Shown: positions 43,559-53,221 of the stretch, in pieces | How the letters are laid out: each line of letters begins with the position of its first letter | Numbering within the stretch: the first letter of the stretch is position 1 | Assembly (NCBI RefSeq): GCF_033304595.1 | Contig: NZ_CP116341.1 | Span: 1,097,001-1,161,000, forward strand | DNA: 64,000 bases | DNA from: Sporosarcina jeotgali | Lineage (GTDB): Bacteria; Bacillota; Bacilli; Bacillales_A; Planococcaceae | Direction: 5' to 3' | Made by a program: the position numbers and the translations under genes | Notes under the pieces: generated by a model | Databases searched by the model: none | The model's input: the letters and a program-made list of their open reading frames with translations, nothing else | What the model was told of the DNA's origin: nothing

Positions 43559-45565
43559 ATGACTAACACTACTGATCAACTGGCGATTAATACGATCCGG
43601 ACGTTATCGATCGACGCTATCGAAAAAGCAAATTCTGGCCACCCTGGCCTTCCTATGGGTGCTGCGCCAATGGCGTATGTACTATGGACCCAGCACATGC
43701 ATCATAATCCGTCAAACCCATCTTGGTTTAACCGGGATCGCTTTGTTTTGTCGGCAGGTCATGGCTCAATGCTTCTATACAGCATGCTCCATTTAAGCGG
43801 ATATGATTTGCCAATGGACGAACTGAAGAATTTCCGTCAGTGGGGATCTAAAACACCGGGTCACCCTGAATATGGCCATACAGCTGGAGTCGAAGCGACC
43901 ACAGGACCGTTAGGACAAGGTATTGGAATGGCTGTTGGAATGGCTATGGCTGAAAAGCATCTTGCTGCTACTTACAATAAGCCAGGTTTTGATGTTGTGG
44001 ATCATTACACTTATGCGCTGTGTGGTGACGGAGACTTAATGGAAGGTGTGGCGGCTGAGGCGATTTCACTCGCTGGACATCTTGAATTGGATAAGCTGAT
44101 TGTTCTCTACGATAGTAACGACATCTCCCTAGATGGGGAATTAGATATGTCTTTCACAGAAAAAATTCAAAATCGATTTGAATCATATGGATGGAATTAC
44201 ATTCATGTTGGTGACGGCAATGACACAGCGCGCTTGTCTCAAGCAATTGAACAAGCGAAACAAAATACGGGCGGTCCGACAATAATTGAAGTGAAAACTG
44301 TTATTGGATATGGCTCACCTAACAAATCAGGTAAATCAGATGCTCATGGAGCACCGCTTGGTGAAGATGAGATGAAACTTACAAAAGAAGCTTACAAGTG
44401 GACTTTTGAAGAGGACTTCCACGTCCCTGAAGAAGTTTATGACCACTTTAAAACGTCTATACAAAAACTTGGCGCAGACAGTGAATCCGAGTGGGACAAA
44501 TTATTCGCTGCCTACGAAAAAGAAAATGGGGAGCTTGCTGCCCAATTGAAAAATGCAATTGATGGAACTGATAAAGCTGCAGTTGAAGCGCAGTTGCCTG
44601 TTTATGAAGCAGGTAAGTCTGTTGCGACACGTTCAGCTTCTGGAGATGCAATAAATGCGATCGCGAAAGCTCTTCCATCATTCTTTGGCGGCAGTGCAGA
44701 CTTGGCCGGATCCAATAAAACTGCCATCAAAGGAGCAGGAGATTTTCTTCCTGGCAGCTTTGATGGCCGCAATATCTGGTTTGGTGTGCGTGAATTCGCA
44801 ATGGGTGCTGCTTTGAACGGAATGACCCTGCACGGTGGACTGAATGTATTTGGAGGAACGTTCTTTGTCTTTAGTGACTATGTACGTCCTGCTGTTCGGT
44901 TGTCTGCTTTAATGGGAATTCCTGTGACTTATGTATTCACACACGACAGTATTGCTGTTGGAGAAGATGGTCCTACACACGAGCCGGTTGAGCATTTAGC
45001 TTCACTTCGTGCAATGCCAGGACTATCTGTTATCCGTCCTGCTGACGCTAATGAAACTTCAGCTGCGTGGAATCTAGCAGTAACTTCAACAAACCAACCA
45101 ACCGTTCTAGTATTGTCCCGTCAAAACTTGCCGGTACTGGAAAAGTCAGCTGAACTTGCATCTGCTGGTGTCAGCAAAGGTGCCTATACGGTATCTCCGT
45201 CCAACGCAGATCAACCAGAAGCAATTTTGATTGCGACAGGTTCTGAAGTTAGTTTGGCTGTTGATGCGCAAACTGAACTAAAAGAAAAAGGAATCGACGT
45301 AGCAGTCGTCTCTATGCCTTCATGGGATCGATTTGAAGAGCAAGACGCTGCGTACAAAGAACAAGTGTTGCCTAAAGCCGTAACAACGCGTCTTTCTCTT
45401 GAGATGGGATCATCACTCGGCTGGCATAAATATGTCGGCAATGACGGTGACGTCCTCGCGATCGATACATTTGGTGCAAGTGCGCCAGGAGAAACGGTCA
45501 TGAAAGAATACGGTTTCAGTGTGGAAAATGTTGTATCAAAAGTATCCACTATGTTAGGCAAATAA
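43559..45565 (+). CDS. tkt: Transketolase
   Basis: A 668-residue thiamine-diphosphate enzyme of the pentose phosphate pathway. The first domain has [27 protein letters not shown] and the ThDP motif GDGDLMEG...N. The second has [17 protein letters not shown] and [15 protein letters not shown]. The C-terminal domain contains ILIATGSEV. Length and motifs are standard. AAAGGGTG precedes the ATG. It lies between ynzC and sirA, as in B. subtilis. Confidence 0.98.
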   Translation: MTNTTDQLAINTIRTLSIDAIEKANSGHPGLPMGAAPMAYVLWTQHMHHNPSNPSWFNRDRFVLSAGHGSMLLYSMLHLSGYDLPMDELKNFRQWGSKTPGHPEYGHTAGVEATTGPLGQGIGMAVGMAMAEKHLAATYNKPGFDVVDHYTYALCGDGDLMEGVAAEAISLAGHLELDKLIVLYDSNDISLDGELDMSFTEKIQNRFESYGWNYIHVGDGNDTARLSQAIEQAKQNTGGPTIIEVKTVIGYGSPNKSGKSDAHGAPLGEDEMKLTKEAYKWTFEEDFHVPEEVYDHFKTSIQKLGADSESEWDKLFAAYEKENGELAAQLKNAIDGTDKAAVEAQLPVYEAGKSVATRSASGDAINAIAKALPSFFGGSADLAGSNKTAIKGAGDFLPGSFDGRNIWFGVREFAMGAALNGMTLHGGLNVFGGTFFVFSDYVRPAVRLSALMGIPVTYVFTHDSIAVGEDGPTHEPVEHLASLRAMPGLSVIRPADANETSAAWNLAVTSTNQPTVLVLSRQNLPVLEKSAELASAGVSKGAYTVSPSNADQPEAILIATGSEVSLAVDAQTELKEKGIDVAVVSMPSWDRFEEQDAAYKEQVLPKAVTTRLSLEMGSSLGWHKYVGNDGDVLAIDTFGASAPGETVMKEYGFSVENVVSKVSTMLGK

Positions 45566-45579
45566 AATAATAATAAATA

Positions 45580-45618
45580 AAGCAGAGACGAGAATTAAAT
45601 TCGTCTCTGCTTTTATTT
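45580..45618 (+). terminator. Terminator of tkt
   Basis: AAGCAGAGACGA and TCGTCTCTGCTT form a perfect 12-base-pair stem, followed by TTATTT. Confidence 0.92.
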
Positions 45619-45679
45619 ATGACAGAAAGATTTATACAAAATGTGACGGTACTGATAATCTAATTAAAAATCAAATTAT

Positions 45680-45694
45680 TTTGACATTTCGACA
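45680..45694 (+). promoter_or_regulatory. Spo0A boxes upstream of sirA
   Basis: TTCGACA (45688-45694) is a perfect reverse-strand 0A box (TGTCGAA). TTTGACA (45680-45686) is a one-mismatch copy directly beside it. They lie about 80 bases before the sirA start, where Spo0A-P could activate transcription. Confidence 0.65.
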
Positions 45695-45774
45695 TAATTA
45701 GTGACGTTCCATTCCGCCAAGTGACAGCCTTTGCGAAATGTCTCCTGTACGATAATGTAAAGGAGTGGTCATAC

Positions 45775-46221
45775 ATGCGAACATATGGAATTTATAAAAT
45801 CAAAGAAATGTACCAGACATTTGTCCTTGGACGTGAGCGGCTGCTATATGATTTACTGAAAGCAGATGGTCGTGAAAATCATTTACAGGAAGTCCGATAT
45901 TTATGCGATCAATTGGAAATTAAAGATGTTGAACAAGCTATTATGAGCGAACTCGGAAAGAACTTTCATACAGTAGAAGCTGGAGATATGAAATATACAT
46001 TGACCCATCCTTTGAAGGGAACAATTGATATTGGATTTTCTTCGCATGCCTTGCATGCGGCCTGTCATGGTTCTAGAATGCTGGATTTGGATTTGTTCGT
46101 AGCTCTTTCCAGTGTGGAAGACCGGTATTTCGCAATTATGGATGAAGCAGGCGAGTGGGGCTGGCTGAAACCAGTCAGGTATACATCATCAGCGTTAGAA
46201 CCACAATATGTATTCGTTTGA
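45775..46221 (+). CDS. sirA: Sporulation inhibitor of replication SirA
   Basis: A 148-residue protein, identical in length to B. subtilis SirA, which binds DnaA and blocks new rounds of replication when cells commit to sporulate. The conserved YGIYKIKEMYQTFVLGRERLL start and the GIDIGFSSHALHA-type core are visible. ATG 45775 follows AAAGGAGTGG; an in-frame start at 45721 lies nearer the 0A boxes and is rejected. tkt-sirA-yneF order is conserved. Confidence 0.93.
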   Translation: MRTYGIYKIKEMYQTFVLGRERLLYDLLKADGRENHLQEVRYLCDQLEIKDVEQAIMSELGKNFHTVEAGDMKYTLTHPLKGTIDIGFSSHALHAACHGSRMLDLDLFVALSSVEDRYFAIMDEAGEWGWLKPVRYTSSALEPQYVFV

Positions 46222-46297
46222 TTGTTACCTCGAAGTAGAAAATTAAAGAGAACGCAGATTCCGCGCATAGTAAAACATGAATCTGACAACTGAGACG

Positions 46298-46327
46298 TTG
46301 CGTACTGGGGTTCGGATGCTGTATAAT
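46298..46327 (+). promoter_or_regulatory. Promoter of yneF
   Basis: TTGCGT (46298-46303), 18 bases, then a perfect TATAAT (46322-46327). Confidence 0.65.
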
Positions 46328-46376
46328 CCTTCTTGGTGGAAACACTTGGACTATTGCAGTAGGGGAGGTAGTACGT

Positions 46377-46622
46377 ATGACTGTTTGGTGGATCGTTGGA
46401 ATAATTGTTGCTCTCGCAGCAGGAGTTGCCCTTGGTTTCTTCTTAGCTCGTCAATATATGATGAAGTATTTGAAAGATAACCCGCCGATTAATGAAGATA
46501 TGCTTCGAATGATGATGATGCAGATGGGGCAGAAACCTTCTCAAAAGAAAATCAATCAAATGATGGCTCAAATGTCTAAAGCATCTGAAAAAGATGCTAA
46601 GAAAAAGAAGGAAAAGCGTTGA
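46377..46622 (+). CDS. yneF: UPF0154 small membrane protein YneF
   Basis: An 81-residue protein with an N-terminal membrane helix (~3-24, [16 protein letters not shown]) and a charged cytoplasmic part containing the near-invariant [17 protein letters not shown] and [11 protein letters not shown]. It is slightly longer than B. subtilis YneF because of an extra Lys-rich tail. The function is unknown. AGGGGAGG precedes the ATG. Beyond this point the gene order departs from B. subtilis. Confidence 0.94.
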   Translation: MTVWWIVGIIVALAAGVALGFFLARQYMMKYLKDNPPINEDMLRMMMMQMGQKPSQKKINQMMAQMSKASEKDAKKKKEKR

Positions 46623-46666
46623 TATAATACGTATTTACAGCACTATGAATGATAAAAATAACAACA

Positions 46667-46701
46667 CCCGTTCAATGCTTTGACATCGAACGGGATTTTT
46701 T
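46667..46701. terminator. Bidirectional terminator between yneF and yqkD
   Basis: CCCGTTC and GAACGGG enclose a 14-base loop that can pair further, with TTTTTT after the stem. It lies between the two convergent genes. Confidence 0.8.
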
Positions 46702-47626
46702 AATTCAAAAAACCATATTTCCGCAAGAAACGCCGGACTGTCGCTTCGTATTCTTCCGGATTTTCATTGAAGGATCGAGCGTGTGCGCCTTTAGGAAACA
46801 GTTTAATAGACTTGGCACCATTTTTATGGTCAAACAATTCTTCCGTCATGCTCGGAAGGATGAAATCATCTTCCAAACTATGAATGAACAGCATCGGCTG
46901 TGCAACTTGAGCAATGACTTGTTTTGGTGAAACCAAAGAAGTTGTGTACCCATCGCGTATTTTCAAAAAGATGTTAGCAATCCGAATGACCTTAGGTGTG
47001 CGAAGCGGTGTCGTCGTTTTTAGTATATGAAAAACCTGTGCTGTGAAATCTGAAAAAGGGCAGTCTGCTATATAAAAATCCGCTTCTTCAGGATAGGTCC
47101 CCGCTGTCAAAATCATCGTTGCTGCTCCCATGGATTCGCCGTGTATTCCGAGCAGGGCCCGCTTGCCTATACGCTCACGGACGGCTTGAATGATTGCGCG
47201 TAAGTCCATTTTTTCATAGAAACCAAAACTGGTTGTTTTCCCGCCGGACTCTCCATGACGGCGATGATCGTACACAATCGAGTTAAATCCGAGACGTTCG
47301 AACATACGGGCAAACTTCATGGAATTTATCTTATTTTCCGTAACGCCGTGGCAAATAATCACAGTTCTTGTTGTATCGAGCGGTCTCAAATAAATTGCAT
47401 GTAACAAATAGCCGTTAGGGGACTGAATGCGCAAGGTTGTTTTTGGAACGGTTTCATACCATTGCGCATCGAATCGCCGGGCGATGGATTCTCGTTTTAA
47501 AACAACCTCTGCATCTTTTATTTTAAGAAACATTAATCGATTGGTAGCAAGGATGCCGAAAGTTGTTACCAGAGCAGTCGCAATGAAAGTGACACCACCT
47601 GTAATTGCAAGCAGACGCTTTCTCAA
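46700..47626 (-). CDS. yqkD: Membrane-anchored alpha/beta hydrolase (YqkD-like)
   Basis: A 308-residue protein with an N-terminal membrane helix (~6-28) followed by an alpha/beta hydrolase domain. The nucleophile elbow is GIHGESMGAAT. ICHGVTENK is the oxyanion region, with acid and His at HSLEDDFI and GAHARSF. B. subtilis YqkD has similar size and layout. The start is TTG (47624-47626) with AAGGAG upstream; the reading frame extends back into mvaB, which is rejected. It lies 13 bases after mvaB on the same strand. The substrate is unknown. Confidence 0.82.
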   Translation of the reverse strand: MRKRLLAITGGVTFIATALVTTFGILATNRLMFLKIKDAEVVLKRESIARRFDAQWYETVPKTTLRIQSPNGYLLHAIYLRPLDTTRTVIICHGVTENKINSMKFARMFERLGFNSIVYDHRRHGESGGKTTSFGFYEKMDLRAIIQAVRERIGKRALLGIHGESMGAATMILTAGTYPEEADFYIADCPFSDFTAQVFHILKTTTPLRTPKVIRIANIFLKIRDGYTTSLVSPKQVIAQVAQPMLFIHSLEDDFILPSMTEELFDHKNGAKSIKLFPKGAHARSFNENPEEYEATVRRFLRKYGFLN

Positions 47627-47639
47627 TAAATTCAGCTCC

Positions 47640-48542
47640 TTAGATCCTTCCGTTTTCAAATAAACGGTACATGCCGCTTTCGATAGGTCTTGACACATGA
47701 GGTGCAATTTTTCCGACAGCTTCGCAAACGTTTTTAACATCAATTCCCGTTGAAATTTTTAACGAATCAAGCATGTTGACTACATCCTCGGTTGCAACGT
47801 TTCCTGTTGCACCATCCGCGAATGGACAGCCGCCAAGGCCGCCGGCTGCCGTATCAAAACGATCAATACCTGCCTGTAAAGATGCAAAAATATTAGCAAG
47901 CGCCATTTTTCTAGTGTCATGGAAATGAGCAGTTAATAGTACTGAAGGGAATGATTGGCGAAGTCGAGTGAAAAGTTCATAGCTCTCGACAGGATTGGCC
48001 ATACCAATGGTATCTGCCACACTAAGCTCATCGACACCTAATGCAACAAACTTCCTGCAAAGTTCAATACAATCCTCCACTTCAATTTTCCCTTCGTATG
48101 GACAATAAAACGCAGTAGAGATACAAGCCCGTACAAAAACCTGTTCTTCTTTCAGCTTGAGAATAACCGGAGCAAGTGCTTCTACGCTCTCATCCGTCGT
48201 GCGGTTAATATTTTTTTGATTAAATGTATTACTGACACCCACAAACACTGCAATATTTTTGGCGCCTGCTTCTTGGGCAAGTTCAACACCTTTTGCATTC
48301 GGTGCGAGGACAATCGAGCGCTCTGCTAAATCTGCTTTCTTCATTATACTTTTCGCATCACTCATTTGCGGTACCCACTTAGGGGATACAAAGGATGTGA
48401 GTTCCATTTCAGTTACACCTGAGTTTTTCAGTAAGTGGATAAATTCTAGTTTTACATCTGTTTCCACTAGGTTCTTTTCATTTTGCAGACCATCACGGGG
48501 TCCGACCTCGATAATTGTCACTTTTTTTGGTAAACTAAACAT
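47640..48542 (-). CDS. mvaB: Hydroxymethylglutaryl-CoA lyase
   Basis: A 300-residue TIM-barrel lyase that splits HMG-CoA into acetyl-CoA and acetoacetate, the last step of leucine catabolism. EVGPRDGLQNE carries the catalytic Arg-Asp pair. AHFHDTRKMALAN supplies metal-binding histidines, and the active-site cysteine is in GLGGCPFADGATGN. A GGAGGGGAT site precedes the ATG. The divergent thiolase gene can use the acetoacetyl-CoA made from its product, suggesting a shared acyl-CoA role. Confidence 0.93.
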   Translation of the reverse strand: MFSLPKKVTIIEVGPRDGLQNEKNLVETDVKLEFIHLLKNSGVTEMELTSFVSPKWVPQMSDAKSIMKKADLAERSIVLAPNAKGVELAQEAGAKNIAVFVGVSNTFNQKNINRTTDESVEALAPVILKLKEEQVFVRACISTAFYCPYEGKIEVEDCIELCRKFVALGVDELSVADTIGMANPVESYELFTRLRQSFPSVLLTAHFHDTRKMALANIFASLQAGIDRFDTAAGGLGGCPFADGATGNVATEDVVNMLDSLKISTGIDVKNVCEAVGKIAPHVSRPIESGMYRLFENGRI

Positions 48543-48661
48543 ACAATCCCCTCCTACAGCTTATTCTAACGGACTGTAGCAGATGCAGGCAATGCATATG
48601 TGGGAATGTTCTGTATTTCAATTAGGGAAAAGTCTCATAAAGACAAATAGGGGGAGTTACA

Positions 48662-49846
48662 ATGTCAGAACAAATCGTTATAGCGAGTGCTGTCAGAACA
48701 CCAATCGGTTCATTTTTAGGCGCGTTAAAAAATGTAAGTGCGACCGAATTAGGTGCTTTGGTTATTAAAGAGGCAGTAAACCGTGCAGGCATTACAGCAG
48801 CAGATGTGGATGAAGTCATTATGGGGAATGTACTTCAAGCCGGTCTAGGGCAAAATCCGGCCCGGCAAGCGTCAATGAAAGCAGGACTTCCAGAACAGGT
48901 GCCGGCGATGACAATCAATAAAGTTTGCGGCTCAGGATTGAAAGCGGTTCAGCTTGCTCGCCAAGCAATTTTATCAGGAGATGCCGAAGTAATCGTAGCG
49001 GGCGGTATGGAAAGTATGAGTCAGGCACCCTATGTGCTGAATAATGCACGAGAAGGATTTAAAATGGGTGATCAAAAAATGGTGGATACTATGATTTCTG
49101 ATGGTCTTTGGTGCGCATTCAACAATTATCATATGGGCGTCACTGCTGAAAATCTGTGTGACCGATATGGCTTATCCCGTGCAGAACAAGACGAATTCGC
49201 TGCGAATTCTCAGAAAAAAGCTGCAGAAGCGCGTGCTGCAGGGAAATTTGAAGATGAAATCGTGCCCGTTGAGATACCCGTACGTAAAGGTGATCCTATC
49301 CAATTCAAGGAAGATGAATACATTAAAGAAGGTACGACTGCAGATAAACTTGCAAAATTACGTCCTGCCTTTAAAAAGGATGGCAGTGTAACTGCGGGGA
49401 ACGCTTCCGGACTGAACGATGGCGCTGCTGCTTTAGTTATCATGTCGAAAACGAAAGCGGATGCTCTTGGCATAACACCTCTCGCAACAATTACTGCGAA
49501 TGCAAATGCAGGGGTAGATCCTGCAGTTATGGGGATCGGCCCTGTACAAGCTGTTACAAATGTGCTGAAACGTTCGAACCTTGCGTTGCAAGATATGGAT
49601 TTGATTGAAGCGAATGAAGCGTTCGCCGCACAATCACTTGCTGTCGATCGAGAGCTGGAATTTGATACTGAAAAACTGAACGTTAATGGCGGTGCTATTG
49701 CGCTCGGTCACCCAATCGGTGCAAGTGGTGCCCGTATACTTGTAACATTACTGCATGAAATGAAACGTCGAGATGCAAAACGCGGACTGGCTACGTTATG
49801 TATAGGCGGCGGTCAAGGTGTAGCGATAGTTGTCGAGCGTCCTTAA
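48662..49846 (+). CDS. Acetyl-CoA C-acetyltransferase (thiolase)
   Basis: A 394-residue thiolase. The acyl-carrying cysteine lies in [12 protein letters not shown] (~residue 89). The catalytic His is in [17 protein letters not shown] and the second Cys in CIGGGQGVA. The protein interconverts two acetyl-CoA with acetoacetyl-CoA. Sequence alone does not say which paralogue (MmgA, YhfS or AtoB type) it is. It is divergent from mvaB with about 120 bases between them. yqkE follows after 22 bases. Confidence 0.94.
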   Translation: MSEQIVIASAVRTPIGSFLGALKNVSATELGALVIKEAVNRAGITAADVDEVIMGNVLQAGLGQNPARQASMKAGLPEQVPAMTINKVCGSGLKAVQLARQAILSGDAEVIVAGGMESMSQAPYVLNNAREGFKMGDQKMVDTMISDGLWCAFNNYHMGVTAENLCDRYGLSRAEQDEFAANSQKKAAEARAAGKFEDEIVPVEIPVRKGDPIQFKEDEYIKEGTTADKLAKLRPAFKKDGSVTAGNASGLNDGAAALVIMSKTKADALGITPLATITANANAGVDPAVMGIGPVQAVTNVLKRSNLALQDMDLIEANEAFAAQSLAVDRELEFDTEKLNVNGGAIALGHPIGASGARILVTLLHEMKRRDAKRGLATLCIGGGQGVAIVVERP

Positions 49847-49868
49847 GCAGAAAAGAGGAGAATCACTC

Positions 49869-50120
49869 ATGGCAAAAAAAAGAAACCAACAACGTTCAGA
49901 GAACAAACCAAAAGAAGACGGAGCACTCCGGCTCGCAGATTCATTAGGGGAAGATGTTCTATCCAAGCTGAAAGAAGCGAAGCTGGAACTTTCTCAAGCC
50001 GAAGCTAAAGCTGAGGAGGCGCGTCAGGAGCAACTCATCAAAGAGAAAAAAGAGCGGGAAGCAAATAAAAGTTTTGCTGAATTGCTTGACGAATACGATG
50101 GGAAAACCCGTAAATATTAA
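49869..50120 (+). CDS. yqkE: DUF3886 protein YqkE
   Basis: An 83-residue, highly charged protein: a Lys/Arg/Gln-rich start, then a long predicted helix rich in Ala, Glu and Lys (residues ~30-65) that may form a coiled coil, and the conserved FAELLDEYDGK-type end. B. subtilis YqkE is of similar size. Its function is unknown. ATG 49869 follows AAGAGGAGAATC; the in-frame start at 49830 is inside the thiolase gene. Confidence 0.85.
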   Translation: MAKKRNQQRSENKPKEDGALRLADSLGEDVLSKLKEAKLELSQAEAKAEEARQEQLIKEKKEREANKSFAELLDEYDGKTRKY

Positions 50121-50125
50121 CAAAC

Positions 50126-50156
50126 AAAACCGCATGTGTTTCTCACGTGCGGTTTT
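50126..50156 (+). terminator. Terminator after yqkE
   Basis: AAAACCGCA and TGCGGTTTT, with inner GTG/CAC pairing, followed by AT-rich sequence. The symmetrical A/T flanks could work both ways. Confidence 0.75.
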
Positions 50157-50180
50157 ATCCGTAAAGAAAGGAATGATGTA

Positions 50181-51290
50181 ATGATTATCCGTGATGTCAT
50201 GATTAGAAGGCTGGAAATGACGATGAAGAATTCGTTTTCAACCAGCTTCGGAACGATGCAAACCCGCCAATTTCTTGTGATTGAAGTGATTGATGAAAAG
50301 GGAAATCATGGCTTTGGAGAAGGTGTAGCATTTTCGATTCCTTGGTATACAGAAGAGACCACAGTGACATCACTGCATATGATCCAAGACTTTTTAGTGC
50401 CAATGCTTAAAGGGAAAACGCTTCATCATCCTGACGAAGTTAATATAATCTTTAAATCCATTCGGAAAAATAATATGGCTAAAGCTGCAGTTGAGTGCGC
50501 AGTATGGGATTGCTGGGCAAAACGTCAAGGCATTACGTTAACAGAAGCAATAGGCGGAAAGAAAGAAAAAATCGATGTAGGAATCAGCATCGGACTTCAA
50601 GCAGACTTCGAAACGCTTGCTGAACGGATTAATCAGAGTTTGGCATCGGGCTTTAAACGAATAAAAGTGAAGATCAAACCAGGACAAGATATTAAATTAC
50701 TCTCACAAATCCGTGAACGATTTCCTGACATTCCACTCATGGCAGATGCCAATTCTGCCTACACGCTGGACGACTTGGATTTATTAAAACAACTTGATCA
50801 ATTTAACTTAACGATGATTGAACAGCCGCTTTCGTCAGACGATATCATTGACCATGCAACATTGCAACGGCAAATTCAAACACCTATTTGTTTAGATGAA
50901 AGCATCCTTTCTGCTGAAGATGCACGCAAAGCCATCCAGCTCGGCAGCTGCCGTGTCATCAATGTCAAAATCGGCCGCGTAGGGGGAATGACAGAAGCTA
51001 AGAAAATACATGATGTATGCCAGCAGTCCGGAATTCCAGTCTGGTGTGGCGGAATGTTGGAATCCGGTATCGGCCGAGCACATAACATCGCGCTTACTGC
51101 GTTACCGAATTTCACATTCCCTGGAGATACAGCTGGATCTGCTTCTTATTGGGAACGTGACATCATAACACCTGAAGTCGTTGTAAATGACGGTACAATC
51201 AGCGTTCCTAAATTGGATGGCATGGGCTTTGAAGTGGACGTAAGTGAGCTTGAGCGGCATACGACTCAGCGAATAGAAATTCATCTTTAG
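50181..51290 (+). CDS. menC: Enolase-superfamily enzyme, o-succinylbenzoate synthase / N-succinylamino-acid racemase type
   Basis: A 369-residue protein of the MenC2/NSAR group. All catalytic residues are present: the KxK pair K164 and K166 (VKIKPG), metal ligands D189, E214 and D239, and the second acid/base K263. These coincide with the numbering of well-studied NSAR/OSBS enzymes. Such proteins can make o-succinylbenzoate for menaquinone or racemise N-succinyl amino acids. No other men gene lies nearby, so the racemase role is at least as likely. ATG 50181 follows AAAGGAA; the in-frame ATG at 50136 falls in the yqkE terminator. Confidence 0.88.
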   Translation: MIIRDVMIRRLEMTMKNSFSTSFGTMQTRQFLVIEVIDEKGNHGFGEGVAFSIPWYTEETTVTSLHMIQDFLVPMLKGKTLHHPDEVNIIFKSIRKNNMAKAAVECAVWDCWAKRQGITLTEAIGGKKEKIDVGISIGLQADFETLAERINQSLASGFKRIKVKIKPGQDIKLLSQIRERFPDIPLMADANSAYTLDDLDLLKQLDQFNLTMIEQPLSSDDIIDHATLQRQIQTPICLDESILSAEDARKAIQLGSCRVINVKIGRVGGMTEAKKIHDVCQQSGIPVWCGGMLESGIGRAHNIALTALPNFTFPGDTAGSASYWERDIITPEVVVNDGTISVPKLDGMGFEVDVSELERHTTQRIEIHL

Positions 51291-51299
51291 TAGAAAAAC

Positions 51300-51329
51300 A
51301 CATATTTTCTCTGTTTTTGTCCATACTGT
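51300..51329 (+). promoter_or_regulatory. Sporulation-sigma-like promoter of the lipoprotein gene
   Basis: CATATT (51301-51306), a 15-base spacer and CATACTGT (51322-51329) resemble a sigma-E promoter (ATATT / CATACAnT). CATACTG is also close to the sigma-G -10. It lies 14 bases before the GGAGGAGA ribosome site. Confidence 0.45.
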
Positions 51330-51356
51330 CTGTAAACAGATATGGAGGAGAGACAA

Positions 51357-51884
51357 ATGAAGAAATTTTGGATGGTATTCGCTGCTTGCTTGCTGATGTT
51401 ATCGCTTGCTGCATGTGGTAAAAAAGATAAAGAGGCAGACAATCAGACGAACGATACTGGTGTTGTGGAGAATGAAGCGGATACAACGACAGACATGGAT
51501 GGAACGAATGATGAAAATGAAGAGGGAACCGCTGACGAAAATGCGACAAACGATCAAAAAGTCGAAAATGCTGATGAAATTGCAGACGCTGTTTCAAGTC
51601 TGGAAGAAGTTGATCATGCAAGAGTCCTTAAGATGAACAACAGTGCTTATGTTGGCGCAACTCTGAAAGAAGGAACCACTTCTTCAAAAGAATTAGATGA
51701 CAAAATTGCAGATAAAGCCAAAGAAGCAGGCGCTGACACTGATAAAGTATATGTATCTTCAAATCCTGACTCTGCAAAACAAATTGATGAGTACAGTGAT
51801 AAAATTCGAGATGGGGAACCTGTTGAAGGGTTCTTCGAAGAAGTTGGAGATGCCATGAAGCGAATATTCCCGGACGCTCATTAA
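51357..51884 (+). CDS. YhcN/YlaJ-family sporulation lipoprotein
   Basis: A 175-residue lipoprotein with a signal peptide ending at LAAC (Cys20). An acidic Asn/Asp/Glu/Thr-rich linker (~25-80) leads to the globular part. The DEIADAVSSLEEVDHARVL and NNSAYVGATLKEG segments are typical of the YhcN/YlaJ family of spore lipoproteins. Such proteins sit in the inner spore membrane and influence germination in B. subtilis. ATG 51357 follows GGAGGAGAGAC; the in-frame ATG at 51342 overlaps that site. A sporulation-type promoter precedes it. Confidence 0.8.
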   Translation: MKKFWMVFAACLLMLSLAACGKKDKEADNQTNDTGVVENEADTTTDMDGTNDENEEGTADENATNDQKVENADEIADAVSSLEEVDHARVLKMNNSAYVGATLKEGTTSSKELDDKIADKAKEAGADTDKVYVSSNPDSAKQIDEYSDKIRDGEPVEGFFEEVGDAMKRIFPDAH

Positions 51885-51892
51885 AATATGAA

Positions 51893-51923
51893 AAAAACCC
51901 GGCACATATCGTGTCGGGTTTGC
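51893..51923. terminator. Bidirectional terminator between lipoprotein gene and ilvE
   Basis: AAACCCGGCAC-ATATC-GTGTCGGGTTT forms a stem with one wobble, with A's before and T-rich sequence after. It serves both convergent genes. Confidence 0.85.
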
Positions 51924-51929
51924 TTTGTG

Positions 51930-53024
51930 TTAACCTATTTTTACGAATGAGGGAGTAAGTTCTGTTACCCATTGAAGGGCATCTTCTTCATCACCTAATT
52001 GAATTTTAGTTAACGTATCATATAATTTTTTAGAAAGTGCACCCGTTTTTCCTTCGTTGACTGTCATGATTTTACCATTCCAGTTCAATTCACCAACGGG
52101 TGAGATGACCGCTGCTGTTCCAGTACCGAATACTTCTTCCAATTTCCCGGATGCATGGGCTGCGGCTAATTCCTCCATTGAAATTTTTCTTTCTGTTACT
52201 GGAGTACCCCAATGTGCCAGAAGTTCGATAATGGATTTACGTGTAATTCCTTCAAGGATACTTCCGTTAACTGCCGGAGTGATGACTTCACCATCAATTT
52301 TAAAGAAGATATTCATACTGCCCACTTCTTCAACGTACTTTCGCTCGACTCCATCGAGCCACATCACTTGTGAATAGCCCTGGGCAGTGGCAGTCTCTTG
52401 TGCTTTTAATGCTGAAGCGTAGTTCCCAGCAGTTTTCGCACCGCCAGTTCCACCTTTTACGGCACGGACAAATTCATTTTCTACTAGAATTTTAACGGGA
52501 TGGATTCCCTCTTCATAGTAAGATCCGACAGGCGACAGGATAATGTAAAATTGGTAAGTGGTAGCAGGTGCTACTCCTAAGAATGCTTCTGTCGCAATAA
52601 CGAATGGACGGATGTAAAGTGAATTTCCTTCCAACTTGGGAACCCATTCTTCTTCTACTTTCAATAACTCAAGCAGTCCTTCAATCGCTTTTTCTTCGTC
52701 CACTTGAGGCATACATAGTCTGTCTAATGAACGATTCAGCCGTTTGAAATTCTCTTCTGGACGGAATAGCCGAATTGAATCATCTTTTGCACGATACGCT
52801 TTCAACCCTTCGAATACGGTCTGACCATAGTGGAATACGATAGCCGCGGGGTCGAGTGATATCGGTGCATACGGGACGATACGATGATTTTGCCATCCAG
52901 TTCCTTTTACATAATCTGCGATGAACATATGGTCTGTGAAGTGTCTGCCGAAAACGAGATTCTCTTCGCTCGGTTTTTGTTTACGGGAATCGGTAAGGTT
53001 GAATTCAATCTTAGGTGTCGTCAT
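51930..53024 (-). CDS. ilvE: Branched-chain amino acid aminotransferase
   Basis: A 364-residue class IV PLP aminotransferase that interconverts leucine, isoleucine and valine with their 2-oxo acids. The FHYGQTVFEGLKAYR region, YIRPF, the Schiff-base lysine in GGAKTAGNYA and the EVFGTGTAAVISPVG phosphate-binding loop are present. Length and motifs match the long eukaryote-like bacterial form (IlvK/YbgE type). An AAAGGGGAA site precedes the ATG. The nearby mvaB functions in leucine breakdown, a possible metabolic link. A TATAAT (minus strand, 53082-53087) may be its promoter -10. Confidence 0.94.
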   Translation of the reverse strand: MTTPKIEFNLTDSRKQKPSEENLVFGRHFTDHMFIADYVKGTGWQNHRIVPYAPISLDPAAIVFHYGQTVFEGLKAYRAKDDSIRLFRPEENFKRLNRSLDRLCMPQVDEEKAIEGLLELLKVEEEWVPKLEGNSLYIRPFVIATEAFLGVAPATTYQFYIILSPVGSYYEEGIHPVKILVENEFVRAVKGGTGGAKTAGNYASALKAQETATAQGYSQVMWLDGVERKYVEEVGSMNIFFKIDGEVITPAVNGSILEGITRKSIIELLAHWGTPVTERKISMEELAAAHASGKLEEVFGTGTAAVISPVGELNWNGKIMTVNEGKTGALSKKLYDTLTKIQLGDEEDALQWVTELTPSFVKIG

Positions 53025-53221
53025 GGCTTATTTCCCCTTTACAATTTAAAGTCAGTTGCATTTGATATATCGAATACTGCAATTATACGCCATTATCGAT
53101 GAAATGAAAGAATAGTTTGCATATTACTTTTGTTACAATTTTGAAAACGATTTCAGCGCCATTGGTTTGAGGAATATCGGTGCCCGTTGTACACTGTTAG
53201 GATGGAAAGGCGGGAATTAAA

